Assembly: GCF_040712315.1 (NCBI RefSeq) | Contig: NC_134013.1 | Span: 39,044,501-39,108,500 of the forward strand | Reading direction: 5' to 3' | Length of the DNA stretch: 64,000 nt | From: Castanea sativa | Taxonomy: Eukaryota; Streptophyta; Magnoliopsida; Fagales; Fagaceae | In this document: piece by piece, positions 11,141-22,975 of the stretch | Layout of the letters: each line of letters opens with the position of its first letter | Numbering within the stretch: the first letter of the stretch is position 1 | Program-made: the position numbers and the translations under genes | The notes under the pieces: model-generated | Database searches by the model: none | The model's input: the letters and a program-made list of their open reading frames with translations, nothing else | What the model was told of the DNA's origin: nothing

Positions 11141-13366
11141 GGTCTTTTAAGTTAGCAAATAATCCTACTTTTTTTTTTTTTCCGTTTAAATCAAGACTCT
11201 TATAATTGATCCATCAATTTTTTTAGCGGGTACAAATAGGGAAAAAAAATTAGTCTCATCAATTTTTCATAGATTCCTTAGACAAATTTCACTAGGTTCA
11301 TTTGTCTACTGTCATTAGATATCCATGTTTTTTTTTGTTTTTTTTATTTATTTTTTTTATAGACTAATTGTGAGAGAGGGGGAGATAGTATTCGAACCAT
11401 AGACATGAAACATCACAAAAAAGTATTATTATTGGGCTATCAATTGAACTCCTATTATAGACATGATTCCACCATTAGTTTTGTAGGAATAATATACATA
11501 CATTTTAATAACTATGCTACAATGCCGATAATTTAATAGTTAGGAAAGAGGAAATTTAAATCCTAAATATATCTGTTGAAAATATTAAGAGTTTTCAGTT
11601 AAGCTCCAAAGCTTTTGAAACCTACGACATATTTATAAGGAATATTCTTGTTTTCCACCACTTGATGTACATATAATGTTTACACTTTCACATAGTATGT
11701 CCACATTTTTCAAGAATGTCCATATTTATCTGATGATGACAATTATGTGTATGGATAGTATATATTTAGAAAACGTGAGAAAATCAAAATCCTATTTATA
11801 AACATACTCAGAAACATACTCCAAAAATCAAATTATGCGTATTCTTTCCTCTCATATGAATGGTGGGTTACACTAATTAAATTCATAATAAAATCTGTCA
11901 TACACGTGAGAGGATGAAATAGATATTTATGATACTCTAAAAATATCTAATAATTTTACCTAATTTGACTAGTCGCTGCAAGAAAAACGAGAGTACGTAC
12001 TACGTATACGTACTTGGCAATATATTGGCACTACAAGAGGAAAACTTTCAAGAGATAATTACAGGCATGGCTGTCGCGTAATTGCTGGTACTTTTCAACC
12101 TGTTGTACCACCAACCCTCTTTTTATATATATATATATATATATAGGACTATACCCCTATTTATAATCATGGGAAAGCAGTGTATGATCTACACTGTGAA
12201 TTCAAATCTCTGCCATAACTTTTATATCCATGACCAAATTATAAATAGATTTTTTTTTTCTTTCAAAATTCATGACCTCACAAGTCACAACACTAGCTTC
12301 CGAATGCAACTTATAGTAGCTAAGGCATCCACGTTTATGTAATAATCATGAGCAGACCAGAAAGCAATGATAAACACCAAGTGGTGGAGGAAAATTCCAT
12401 GAACGATTCACCATCGCCACGCACAGTTGAGGCACAAGGCTAGGCTGGACATGCAGAAAATTAAAGCAGGATTTTTTTCAAGTTTGGACCAACCTGATGG
12501 AGAGGCTTCCAAAAAGATAAGGGCGATCTAACACGACCGCCACTGAAGTCACTGGACCACGTTAAGCTAAATTATTACGGAGAATTTTTTTTTTTAATTT
12601 TTTTTTAAAAAAGGGAGATAGATAGAGGAGGAGGGGAAGGGGGGGGGGTCTGACGTGAAATGACCTCAAAGCTGCCATGTGTCAGCTAGCTATTCATACC
12701 ACTCGGATACTTCTAAAAGGCTTTGTCTAGCCCACGCGACTGAAAATATATGATAGAGATCAAACATGTCTGAATTTTTGAGACATTGCCCCATTTGAGT
12801 TGAACTGTCAATTCTTTTGTACAGCTTTCCTTTTGAATTATTCTTCCTAGGCTTTTCTTCCCTTATTACGAGTACTACCCTTTATCCCCATTCCCCAACC
12901 CCAGATCTCTCTATCTACGCAACACAAATACTTCTTATTATTTCTCATATATTTATTCAGTAGTTATTTTGATGTTTTTTAAAATGTATTCGGCATGTAC
13001 GCTTCTGAAAAAAAAAATACTAATAAATAAAATAAACACGTTTACAAAACGAAGCTAGCCAAATATAATTGCGAAATGCACTCCTTTAGCCAGCCCACCC
13101 AGCAAGCATTAATTCTAGCCAAAATTCAGGAACAGCATAATATATACCTTCCCACACCAAATAAATAACAATTATAAAGCGAGAAAGAAAAAAACATAAA
13201 AACTAGTTTTTTTTTTTTTTTTTAAATTTCTTTCTTTACCCGGCCCCCATCTCTCTCTCTCTCTCTCTCGCAAGAAAAAAAAAAAAAAAAGTGTGCACGC
13301 CTAAATCCTGATTGATCAAGCACGCACAATATTAGGAAGAAAAAAAAAGAAAGAAATTTTGGTTAT
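11141..13366. other. Intergenic DNA downstream of the MATE gene
   Basis: AT-rich with poly-T tracts (about 11170, 11330-11360, 12590), a (TA)n stretch at 12125-12145, a G run near 12640, and (CT)n at 13251-13269 followed by a poly-A tract. No ORF with family features is seen. The last few hundred bases should contain the 3' UTR and poly(A) site of the MATE gene on the minus strand; I could not fix the position. Confidence 0.5.
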
Positions 13367-14986
13367 TCACAAAGAGGAAGTGACAGCAATAGAAATCAAA
13401 GGCAGTTGCTGGTCTTGATGAACATGAAGGGCATTGGCATCGGATCGAAAATGATCAAGAGCGTCGTCGGCGGCGGTGAGGCAGTGGGCCCGCCTAGCTT
13501 GTAATTCCCAGTCAGTGGTCCCCACAACATACAACATAAGGCCAGCGCAGCAAACCTGGGCTGACAAGAGCCCAACCCAAAGTCCAGAAAAGCCAACAGA
13601 GAAAAAGAAAGCAAGCCCAACAGCAACAGGCATACCCACCAGGTAAAAAGCACCCAGGTTCACATTAGCAGCAGTGGTGGGTCTGGCACTACCTCTCAGG
13701 ACCCCACACCCCACTGTCTGAGGACAATTCCCAAGCTCGCACAGCCCTAGGATCGGCATAGCTGCTGCTGTCAACTCCAGGATCTCTCTCTCTGAGCTAA
13801 ACATCAACGCCCACTTATACCTCACCCCTGTCGCAAATACCATCGCTGATACTCCCATTATCGCCGCTATAAATACCGCCACCACTGCTGATAATTTCGC
13901 TCCGTACGGTCTGTTTCCGCCTAGCTCGTTCCCCACTCTTGTCGACACCGCGAAACTCAGCGATGATGGGAAAACGTATATAAACGCCGTCGTTTGGATC
14001 AATACCCCCATTGATGCCACCGTCGCTTTTGGGTTCACTAATAACCCACACAAAACGATCATGATCTCGTACCACCACCATTCTAAGCAAACTGAGACAC
14101 AGCTCGGCGCCGCTAGCCGAGCCAGTGGCTTCCATCCTTTGAAACACTCTCGGCTCGGCGCTGTCCAAGTTGGCTCGTGAAGCCCTTTGGCCCATACATA
14201 TAATACAACTGATAAGAGGGCGAAGAGGTTGGAGAAAGCTGAGGAAGCCGCTACGCCAGCCACGCCGAGTTTGTAATGGGAAACTAGTAGAAAGTTCATG
14301 GGTAAGAGAAAAACAGTGCCAGCGAGTGTGGCTAACGTCACTGGGTGAGTAATTCCTTGAGCTCGAAGGTAAATGCGGATTGGGTGAATCAAAGAGTTTG
14401 TAAAAAGGTCAGGGAGAGAGAAGATGAGGTAGGTGTGTGCCATGTGAGTGATATTTGGGTCTTGGCGTAGAAAAAGAAGGATTTTTGACATGTTGAACCA
14501 CAGAAATGAAATGGGTATTGAAGAGACTAAGAGGAAAATCACTGTGCGGTGAAGGGTTATAGAGAGAAGCTTTGGACGGTTAGCTCCGAAAGCTTGAGAA
14601 CAGAGGGGTTCCATGCCTAGAGCTAAGCCTGATAGTACGGAATAGCCGGTTATGTTAGCGAAAGCTATGGCGAGTGAGCCAGCGGCGAGTTCGAGGTCAC
14701 CGAGGTGGCCAAGGAAGAGCATGGAGAGGATAGAGCGAGAGTAGAGAATGAGGCCAGTGAGAATAATAGGGAAGGCGAGGGTGATGAGTGATTTGGTTTC
14801 AGTGACAATCTCAGAGAGTGTTGGTAAAGCAAACTGTGATTTCTCTTCAGGGTCTGCTTTTGGGTTCTCAGCTAAGTCAAGTTTTGAAGGGTTGGCCAGC
14901 CATATGAATTCCAAAATGAGGTGGGTTAGGAAATGCTTTTGTTCTGATTTCATAGTCACAGAGATGGGGTTGTTTGAATTCTTCAT
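13367..14986 (-). CDS. MATE efflux transporter, DETOXIFICATION (DTX48-51-like)
   Basis: This is an intact, intronless 539-aa plant MATE transporter, an antiporter that exports organic compounds using an ion gradient. Two MatE domains cover about residues 65-230 and 290-455, with about twelve hydrophobic segments. Clade motifs are 'NITGYSVLSGLALGMEPLCS' (111-130), 'CVSVCLEWWWYEIMI' (296-310), 'FPSSLSFAVSTRVGNELGG' (339-357) and 'CELGNCPQTVGCGVLRGSAR' (416-435). These fit the intronless DTX48-DTX51 group, known in Arabidopsis for hormone or metal homeostasis and growth phenotypes; the substrate here cannot be deduced. I chose the ATG at 14984-14986. The reading frame stays open upstream to 15025, but only through TTG codons in a CAA/TTG repeat that looks like 5' UTR. 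The N-terminus (1-60) and the tail after 500 are hydrophilic and poorly conserved. No stop or lost motif suggests decay. It is GC-richer than everything around it. Confidence 0.93.
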   Translation of the reverse strand: MKNSNNPISVTMKSEQKHFLTHLILEFIWLANPSKLDLAENPKADPEEKSQFALPTLSEIVTETKSLITLAFPIILTGLILYSRSILSMLFLGHLGDLELAAGSLAIAFANITGYSVLSGLALGMEPLCSQAFGANRPKLLSITLHRTVIFLLVSSIPISFLWFNMSKILLFLRQDPNITHMAHTYLIFSLPDLFTNSLIHPIRIYLRAQGITHPVTLATLAGTVFLLPMNFLLVSHYKLGVAGVAASSAFSNLFALLSVVLYVWAKGLHEPTWTAPSRECFKGWKPLARLAAPSCVSVCLEWWWYEIMIVLCGLLVNPKATVASMGVLIQTTAFIYVFPSSLSFAVSTRVGNELGGNRPYGAKLSAVVAVFIAAIMGVSAMVFATGVRYKWALMFSSEREILELTAAAMPILGLCELGNCPQTVGCGVLRGSARPTTAANVNLGAFYLVGMPVAVGLAFFFSVGFSGLWVGLLSAQVCCAGLMLYVVGTTDWELQARRAHCLTAADDALDHFRSDANALHVHQDQQLPLISIAVTSSL

Positions 14987-15211
14987 GATGAAGAATATGA
15001 CCAATAACGACAACAACAACAACAATAAGTGGTTTAAGACGAATGGTGATGATCAAACAAACCACCCGAACTCGTTTCACTTGCCAGCAGACTTTGCTTG
15101 CAGTTGTTGAGAGATACTCTCGTGAAGAGCGCTCTAAACTCACTCAGTTTGCAAATGGATATTGTATAGAGGATATATGTGGGTTTGAGGAGGCCAGGAC
15201 GTATGGGTATG

Positions 15212-15220
15212 GCTATATAA
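15212..15220 (-). promoter_or_regulatory. TATA box of the MATE gene
   Basis: The minus strand reads TTATATAGCC at this position, about 230 bp before the ATG at 14986. That allows a 5' UTR of roughly 200 bp containing the (TTG)n/(CAA)n repeat. No other strong TATA lies closer to the start. Confidence 0.55.
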
Positions 15221-15240
15221 TGAGACGAGTGAACCTTTGA

Positions 15241-15659
15241 GGGGAGGTTTATTTCTTTTGGTGCTGTTTTTTTTAATGTGTTTCTTTCATAATTGTTGTC
15301 TTATTCTTTTTTTTCTTTCTTTTCTTTTTTTATTATAAATTTCTTTATTTTTATTATGCTAAGCTTAATAAATGAAATTGAATTCTCAAATATAAAAAAA
15401 AAAAACAGTAAATATTTTGTTACTCTGAGCAGTTATTAAGAGTAATATCAGAATATAAAAATTGGTACAATTTTATGCTACGACTTACCAAGTAGCAAGT
15501 AATAACTGGTAAAATCATATCTTATAATCATATCTTACTGACCACACCTCGTCATAGTTAAATTATTGAACAAAATTATTTAGTTTCTAATGTTAAATAG
15601 ATAAAATCAGAAATTTGTCAGATATTTCAGTGGGGTTCAATTTCCAATATGTAAAAATA
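15241..15659. other. MATE upstream region, AT-rich
   Basis: T-rich and A-rich tracts, no ORF. It probably contains distal promoter sequence of the MATE gene; no defined elements are recognised. Confidence 0.4.
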
Positions 15660-15759
15660 GCGTTTTTACAAAGAGTTTGGTGATTTCCACGGACAGTGCG
15701 GATCAGCTCTGTGCTCGCTCAGTCCCCTCCCTTCTCAGTTTGTAAATGATTCGGGCACC

Positions 15760-15945
15760 TCAGATCATTGAAACGGGACGCCAGGGACGGCCAGAAAGAC
15801 CATCATAGCCCTGGAGTAAATCGCTTTTCGAGTACTTTGCAAAAGAGGTCATTCCGGCTTTTCCAGTACTTTTGCAAAGGGCCTGCAGCAAATTCCTTTT
15901 GGATGTGTACTTTCTGAGTTTTGACCTGTATATAGTGGCAAACAT
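15760..15945 (-). CDS. Small basic ORF (61 aa) in a GC-richer island, unidentified
   Basis: A 61-codon ORF with a true ATG at 15943-15945 reads as a very basic peptide (MFATIYRSKLRKYTSKRN...). It lies in the stretch 15670-15950, which is clearly less AT-rich and less repetitive than its neighbours and shows no transposon termini. I recognise no domain. It could be a fragment of a conserved gene or UTR, or a chance ORF. It is on the same strand as the MATE gene, some 770 bp upstream of its ATG. Confidence 0.2.
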   Translation of the reverse strand: MFATIYRSKLRKYTSKRNLLQALCKSTGKAGMTSFAKYSKSDLLQGYDGLSGRPWRPVSMI

Positions 15946-17111
15946 TCAGTAATTTGGAAGTTAAAACTCCAGAGCAGATGTTTTTTACTGTTAGTGATTG
16001 TCAGTTAAAATGTCTAGTCTAGATGCAACATCGAACAGCATACATCAAATCAGTTTTGAGGTTTCTCTTATATCTTTTCTCTTTCATGGTTGGCCTTCTA
16101 TGGTTTGCCGCTTAAACGTAGGCAGCTGAGTAAAACATTAAGGTTTTTTTTTTTTTTTTTTTTTTTTTTACCTGCATTCACATAATAATTTTTAATTTTT
16201 AAATAATATTTTTTTATATTTTTTTATTTATATATTTTATAAAAAAAATTTTAATTTAAAAATTAATATTTAAACACATGTACCAAATGGGCCCTAAAAA
16301 TCTAAATTTAATTATTTAAATTTTTTTGAATATAAGCTGAACTTGAAATTTATCATCAAATAAATTTTTTTGTTTAAGCTTGAGTTATTTACTTATTGAA
16401 AAAACTTGAATTTTTTCATAAGTTATTTAATTAACTTATATTTTTTTAGATATATTGTAAAACTATGAATATATGTTTACCTCTTTAACATTCCACAAAA
16501 TTTTACTATGAATAAACTATATATATCATCAATAAGATAAAATAATAATTTAATATCACATGAACCTATTACCAAACTTATACAATTCAATTTTAAGTTT
16601 ATATAAATATGTTTTCGACAAATATACATATAAAATTATAATTGTATATATACTTAAATCAAGGCATTATGTTCATGAACACATTATTTTGTTTGAGTTT
16701 AGCTCATTTAACAATTGAACATAAACTTAAGGCTTAAAATTGACCTTTGTTTAAATAAATGAACATAAATAAGCTTTTTCTCAAACCGAGCTTAAGCTGT
16801 TCATAAACAATTTGGTTCATTTCGGCCCTATTTAAATGTCATAGGTATATAGATGTTATACTATAAACCTTTGATGATTTGTTCTTTAACAACAAAAATA
16901 AAAGAAGAAACACTTAAAATCACTATATTCAATAAGCAGATTCAATTTGCTTGACGAAATCTAGATGGCAGAATTACTGGATTTGAAGAATGTATTGTAC
17001 GTTCAAAAATTCTAAGTTCCATTTACTACATTATCGATCTACAAGGTTTTTTAAGTATCTCATTGGTAGAGAGTGGAATAGTTTGCTCAAAAATTTGCTA
17101 CACCACTTCTT

Positions 17112-17157
<46 letters not shown>

Positions 17158-17228
17158 GTAAGTTGATTCTAATTGTCTCACTTTCAAAGTTTATCATTCA
17201 AAAATAATTTTCATCAATTGGTTTCATG
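15946..17228. other. AT-rich intergenic DNA with a hAT-like fragment and (TAA)n
   Basis: A T-run lies at 16143-16170. About 16285-16835 looks like a relative of the 17229-18154 element: it ends with 'CATAAACAATTTGGTTCATTTCGGCCCTA' and contains 'AGCTTTTTCTCAAACCGAGCTTAAGCTGTTC', as at the end of that element. A (TAA)n microsatellite of about 14 units lies at 17112-17155. No gene. Confidence 0.45.
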
Positions 17229-18154
17229 TAGAGCTGTAAACGAGCCGAGCTTTGTCAAGTAGTGCATGTTCAAGCTTGGCTCGTGAAGAAAAATCAAAAG
17301 CTCAAGCTTGGCTTGAGCTCGTGACAAGCCTAAAAATAGTGTTTGAGTTTGAGCTCGTGAAAAAGCCAAAAAACTTGAGCTTGACTTGGCTTGGCTTGAT
17401 TAATTAGTCAAGTCAAGTTCAAGCTTAATATCAAGCTCAAACTCAAGCTTAAGTCAAGTTTTTGAGCTTAAGATCTAAAAAAATTACATTTAAATCTCTA
17501 AAATTATGAAAAAAAAAAAGTATATTTATTTTATCATACATCTAGCTTTACTTATGATTAGCCATTATTCAAATTAAAAATTTACACAATTAAATTCATT
17601 CATTCATCATTCTTTATTTACAGTTTCAGTAGTTATTCAAAATACAATTTTTACATTTACATTAGATAGTGAAGAACTAGAAAAATACTTGTTTGTAACT
17701 ATTATGAATGAGAAAATACTAACATATTTTATAACTTTACTTTAGATGATTGATAGGGAAGGATTATATGTGACCTATTTAATTAATTAATTTATTTTTA
17801 AATGTAACTATATTTTAAAGTGATTCTTAATCAGTTTAGAGGGAAAAATAAATAAAAGTAATAAATACTGGTCCCATGTTGGCCATGTCAGTATTAAGAT
17901 ATGTGTAATGGATATATTCTATTAACACATATAAACTTATAAATAAGTCTATGCTTGAATTGTTGTGTATCAAGCCTAATAGCTCACGAACTTGTTCGTG
18001 AACAAATTTTTTTGCTTGGTCTCAGTTTGTTTATTAAACGAGCCTAAAACTAAGGCTTAAACTTGGCTTATTTATAAATAAACAAACATGAATGAGCTTT
18101 TTATCGAGCCAAGCCCGAGTTGTTCATGATCGGCTTGGTTCATTTACAGTCCTA
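17229..18154. mobile_element. Non-autonomous hAT-like element (926 bp)
   Basis: Terminal inverted repeats: the left starts TAGAGCTGTAAACGAGCC, and the right, read in reverse complement, starts TAGGACTGTAAATGAACC. Subterminal regions are full of 'AAGCTTGGCTCG', 'GAGCTCGTGA' and 'AGCCAAGCC' repeats in both orientations. Flanks are GTTTCATG on the left (17221-17228) and GTTTCTTATG on the right, an imperfect 8-bp target duplication. There is no coding sequence. The ends match the 'GGGCTGTAAACGAGCCGAGC' element type common in dicots. Confidence 0.7.
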
Positions 18155-20897
18155 GTTTCTTATGGGGATTTCTTTTTGTCATGGAGTAAAACAAGGTCTT
18201 CAATGCACATTTATTATATGATTGATAAGAATTAACTACTTATAAAATAAGATAGAGTTGAGTGGAGGGTATCGGTATGGTGTTGACCTTAAGTTCAATA
18301 TTTAAGTCGGGATTTTCTGTGTTGGTAAGCTCAAAAAGTTTTATAGAATTCTTTTAGTAACAACTTTAATATAGAAATAATTTTTTTCATAATCTAATGA
18401 GTTGATAACTTGTGAGTGATAGAGAATCACATTTACAAGGACCTACCACTAAAATCACATTTATTTTTTACTACTCATAACTTGTCATTTATCTAGTTGT
18501 GAAAAAAATTATGAAACAAATTGTGTTTCTAGATTTATTCTTTTACTAAATATGAGCATAGTTTAACGTAATGTAGACTTATTTTTATAGGGTCCAATGA
18601 GACCTCTAATTAGTTGTTCGACAAGGAATGCTCCTCGAATTTGCTTGGGCAACACATCAAGAATTCTTATAGATCAATACTATTGCTTGGCAATCAAATA
18701 GTTTTCTTCATTGGAGTTACTTGAATGTAGGCATATTTCTATATGTCTCAATTGACCGAATTCTACGACCGAGTAACTTTACTAGACCATGCCTTATGCG
18801 CTAATAAAACTTGCATATTAGGGTTAGATGCTCTACTGGGCCATATTCTTTAAGATGTGTATCTCGGCGATCAGTGGTCTATTATTTATGTTGTTTCCAT
18901 ACCTTAACCTCCCCCACTCCCGACCTAAGGTGCCAACTCATCCTAGGCATATCACAAAGCGTTATTACAAATTGAACTAATCACACAAGCAATTGAAATA
19001 ATGCTCTTTAAATAATAAAAGTGCTTTTATTTTCTGTGGTGCATGAGTTTTTTGGTCATTGCATTTAGTCTATGAGATGCATTATATGTGATTTAGATAT
19101 AGGAATAAGATTCACGTATAGAAGATTTAAATCAAGATTCTTGTAAACTCATAAACCTTAGTTCGCAGTTGGTAGTGAAACTGAAAATTTTATAAAGACT
19201 ATGTCATATCAATTACGATCATTTTCTTTAGTATGGAAGTTGGACTTTTGATTGGTATGTTGGTGTCTCAAGTGTTTGGTGTATACTGAACTAGACTGCT
19301 GTGAGATTTTTTGTTCTACCCACAATTGTCACTTAAAAAAAATAAATATCATGATTGCTATTTGTATTGACTCTTAATCCTAAGAGGCATGTGAATTCAA
19401 ACATGAAATGTTAGTTACCTTGATGTATGCTAGAGTAAGATCTTGTACGATGAATACCCCAATACGTTAGGTAATCACATGTAGAATTTTGGGAACACTA
19501 TTCTTCAAAACGGAATCCATAATCTTGATAAGAGATACAAAACATCCATTTAAGATTGATTTAATGGGAATTGATTATTCAAATTGTCAAACCTTACAAT
19601 TTTAATAAGGAGTTACTAAATTTTATATTCAATGGAATTAGATTTCATAAGAATGTAAAAATAATCAAGAGATTAAATTTGGGACTCAAGAACTTAAGCT
19701 TTAATGATTTATAAAGTGATAGTAACCTTTAACTTTGTTTTATTATGGATGATTTCATGGAGGGATTAAATACCATTTAATAGAGTCTTGGGATGATTTA
19801 AAAAATCATATAAAAAATTAAAGTTCAACTATAATTTTATAGTAGAAAAAATTATAATTAATGGTAATTTTGAGATTGTCAAAAGTTGACAGGAGGCCAA
19901 ATGCATGTTGGAGCTAGTGTTTTTCATTTTACTTTGGTCTTATTTCAAGCCACAAATTAAAATTCCACATTGGCTAGCCCAATAGCTAATCCAAGTATAA
20001 AAAGGACTCTTTTTAATAAAGAAACCATAATTCACTTTTTGAACTACTTGTTTCAAGTGAGAGAGAATGGTTCCTTCCCCTCTCCAAGTAAGTACATGTC
20101 TGCACAAGGAAGAAAAAAAAAAAGTTTTCAAGTTCTTCAAGGGTGCTACACGGCTAGATTTGGAATCTCAACAAGGACAACCCTCTTTCTCGGGAAACAT
20201 GTGGTCATTGAGGTATGAGCAACAGGAATATGCACTCATTTCAGCCTAACTCGTTTCCACCCATAATCAAATTTGACCCAATCCGACCGTCTCCCATTTG
20301 GACCTAGCCTACTTACTATGGCTCTATTGTAAAATTTACAATTCAAATCTACGTTTGTATGGCAATGTTATATTAGATTTTCTCAATTATAAATGAAACT
20401 ACTAATGAAAATGTTTGTAAACTTAACGTTAAATCACAAATATAAATATATTAGATTATAAATTTAAGAATTTATGTATTCTTTAACTTTTTTTTTCTTT
20501 ATCATTTTATTTGAATTGAGAGAATTTACATAAAAAAGAAAAAGAAAAAGAAGATTCTAAACGGATGTTTTAAGGCATGTTTTATATATTTAATATATAA
20601 AAAAAAATATGAAAAATGTATGGGTCATACCGAGTGGCAAGAAGTGTCATAGTGATACCAATTCATTTTGATCCAACCTTTTTTTGACAAGAACCTGATT
20701 TGACCATGCTTGATTGAGTCAAATCCACATTCTATCCAAACCATTTGCAAGGTCTGGTTGTAGAGTAAGGCTCCATATGGTAAAAATCATCAAAGTTATA
20801 AGAAAGACAATTGAAACAAAAGAATGTGAAAATGACATATATTTGCTTTGCTTTTAAAATGGGAAAAAGATAAAAGGGAAGAAAGCATGTTACGTTA

Positions 20898-20951
<54 letters not shown>

Positions 20952-21107
20952 TTACTATTCCTCGATAAAATTAAATTAATAAATTTACTGCTCTTCTTAT
21001 TTCTTCTTTCATGTTGGAAAGATAAGAGAGTTTCACATAAGAGAAAGATGAAAGTAAATCAAGAATATTAGGTTAAATTAATTTGCTAAGATAGATTAAA
21101 TTATAGT
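18155..21107. other. AT-rich intergenic DNA
   Basis: No gene. The segment 19880-20330 has an LTR-like texture ('CACATTGGCTAGCCCAATAGC', then a TATA-like 'AGTATAAAAAGGACTC' at about 19995-20010, then pyrimidine-rich leader-like DNA) but no termini that I can prove. ORFs at 19940-20249 fall in it and look non-coding. An (ATT)n microsatellite of about 17 units lies at 20897-20949. Confidence 0.45.
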
Positions 21108-21857
21108 TGTAAGTGCACAATTGCACCTGGCCCCAAGAACAGTTACGGGCTCAGGCCCAATGAGCCTTAAACAATGTAATTTGTAGAGTGTGGGCTTGAA
21201 ACCCAGGTTAGAAGTGTTTGAGGATTTAATGACAAGCCAAAGATTATAAACACTTGAAAACAACAAGGAATACGGTAAGTCAACCTGCTCGGACGTAAGC
21301 CGAGAACTGTTCTTATATTATTTCTCTTTCTCTTTTTCTCTTTTCTTTAGGTTACAAAGAAGGGATCCCTATTTCTGTTCTAAGTTGCTCCTTAAATACT
21401 CTTCTTTTTGATGCTTTGTACACGTGTTGCCCCAAACTCCCCCTTAGCCTAGATATTTCTTTTCTCAGTGCCTTTGAATAGTAACCAGAAGTTTCCCTTC
21501 CACTGTTCAGGTGTCATTTCCCCATTTAATGCGGCCAGGGTGGTAGGTGCAGGGTCTTTAATGTGGAGGTGACAGCCTTTATCCTTGGTGTTTCTCTTAC
21601 ATCTGTGCTTCCAGGACATTCAAGGGTTTACCCCTTTTATCCACTGGTTTTAACCATGTCATTGCCTATCGTTTATCATGAAGTCCCAGATTCTCCGGTG
21701 TCCGTCCGAAGAGAAATTCACCCTTGGCTGGATCCTCGGATCCTCGGCGTAGGGGCCGACCCGTAGTACTAACAAGTTCTAAACCCAAGAGCAGGTCGGC
21801 CTTCCCTAGCATGGCCCAAAGGCCCACATCCCCATCAGAGTCTTTTTACTCCCCACA
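21108..21857 (+). mobile_element. Solo LTR (750 bp) with perfect 5-bp TSD
   Basis: It begins TGTAAGTGCACAATTGCACC and ends TTTTTACTCCCCACA, flanked by ATAGT at 21103-21107 and again at 21858-21862. It is the same family and orientation as 10436-11140, sharing 'GGGCTCAGGCCCAATGAGCC', 'GCGGCCAGGG.GGTAGGTGCA', 'ATCCTCGGA.CCTCGGC' and the 'CCCAAAGGC.CA' 3' end. The ORF 21563-21766 is inside the LTR and is not a gene. No internal region is present, so it is a solo LTR. Confidence 0.9.
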
Positions 21858-22051
21858 ATAGTAATACTTACTAATAAGAAATTATTAAATAAAAAGAAAA
21901 TACTAAATAAATTGGCAAGATTTATTTGTGACCATCCATTATTTCTCTTCTTGTTACTATTTGTCACAATTGGAAGGATAAGGGGAAATATTAAAACTCT
22001 CCGCAGTTCCATTTCATTAAACTCCTCTTTCTTAAGTAATTTTGTTATTTT

Positions 22052-22975
22052 TAGAGTATCCATAAAAATATAGCTATTTGGCACCTACAAAAGTCACTTT
22101 ATCTACTTTATTTATTTTACCTCTTCACACCCAACATCAATGGATCTAAATTTTTAGCTATTTGATTAAAATAATACAAATAACTCATTAGAATAATAAT
22201 AAAAAATTCACATAAAAAAAAAAAAAAACACCAACCCAAATCCTCAATCTTTTTCCTCAACCCAGACCAAACAAAATAAAAAATCACCAATCACAAACAA
22301 AATCAAAAGTCACCAACACAGCACAAACATGGCGTGGGTTGGCGAGCTGGGGCACAGATGAAGATGAAGATCGGCAGAAACCCAGCAATTGGGTCGGCGA
22401 AAACCTAGCACAGATGAAGATGAAGATCGGTGAAAACCTAGCAGCTGGGTCGGTGGAAACCCAAAAATCAAGCTCCGACGGAGGTGAGGGTTGAGGGAGA
22501 TGAAGATCGGCAATGGCGCACAACAACTCGAAAATCCAGCAACCCAAAACTAAAACCCATGAGCAAGCACAACCATGAGCGATAACCACTCCAATCCACT
22601 AGCAACCACAACCACAAACCGTTTGGCGACGATGCGTGAGCTTCGGCAATGGTGCGTGAGCTTCAGTGGCGACGGTGAAAAGGTTGATGAATTGGTGAGA
22701 GTTTGTGGATGAGGATAATGGGAATCGATGAAGCTAAAGAATTTTTTCTAATGAGGTTGATGGAAATCAATGAGAGTTTGTGATGAGGATGATGGGAAGC
22801 AGAAGAAAGAAAAGAAATAGAAAAATAATTAAATAAAGAAAGAGAAGAAATATTATTTTAATGCTAGTGGGAATAAAAAAATATTTTTTCTGTTTAGCTT
22901 CAAGTTACAGTATGCAGCCAAAAATAGCTGCATACGGTAGCTTTGAAGCTAAAATATTTAGCCATACTTTCACTA
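22052..22975. mobile_element. Probable non-autonomous DNA transposon with GC-richer internal insert
   Basis: The ends are loosely inverted: 'GAGTATCCATAAAAATATAGC' on the left against 'AAAGTATGGCTAAATATTTTAGC' (reverse complement of the right). The core (22290-22700) is GC-richer and contains a 56-bp unit repeated in tandem from 22352 (AGATGAAGATGAAGATCGG...) plus 'GGCGACGATGCGTGAGCTTC' type sequence. The core might be captured host DNA. The overlapping minus ORFs at 22284-22589 come from the repeat. Exact boundaries and target duplication were not established. Confidence 0.35.
22352..22465. repeat. Tandem repeat, about two copies of 56 bp
   Basis: Copies begin at 22352 and 22408, each with GCACAGATGAAGATGAAGAT followed by CGG and a GGGTCGG box. 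A partial third copy starts near 22497 (GAGATGAAGATCGG). Confidence 0.75.

Noticed and set aside
14987..15025. Longer MATE N-terminus starting at 15025
   Set aside because: The codon there is TTG in a CAA/TTG repeat, not ATG. The first in-frame ATG is 14984-14986, and the extra residues are poly-Leu from the repeat.
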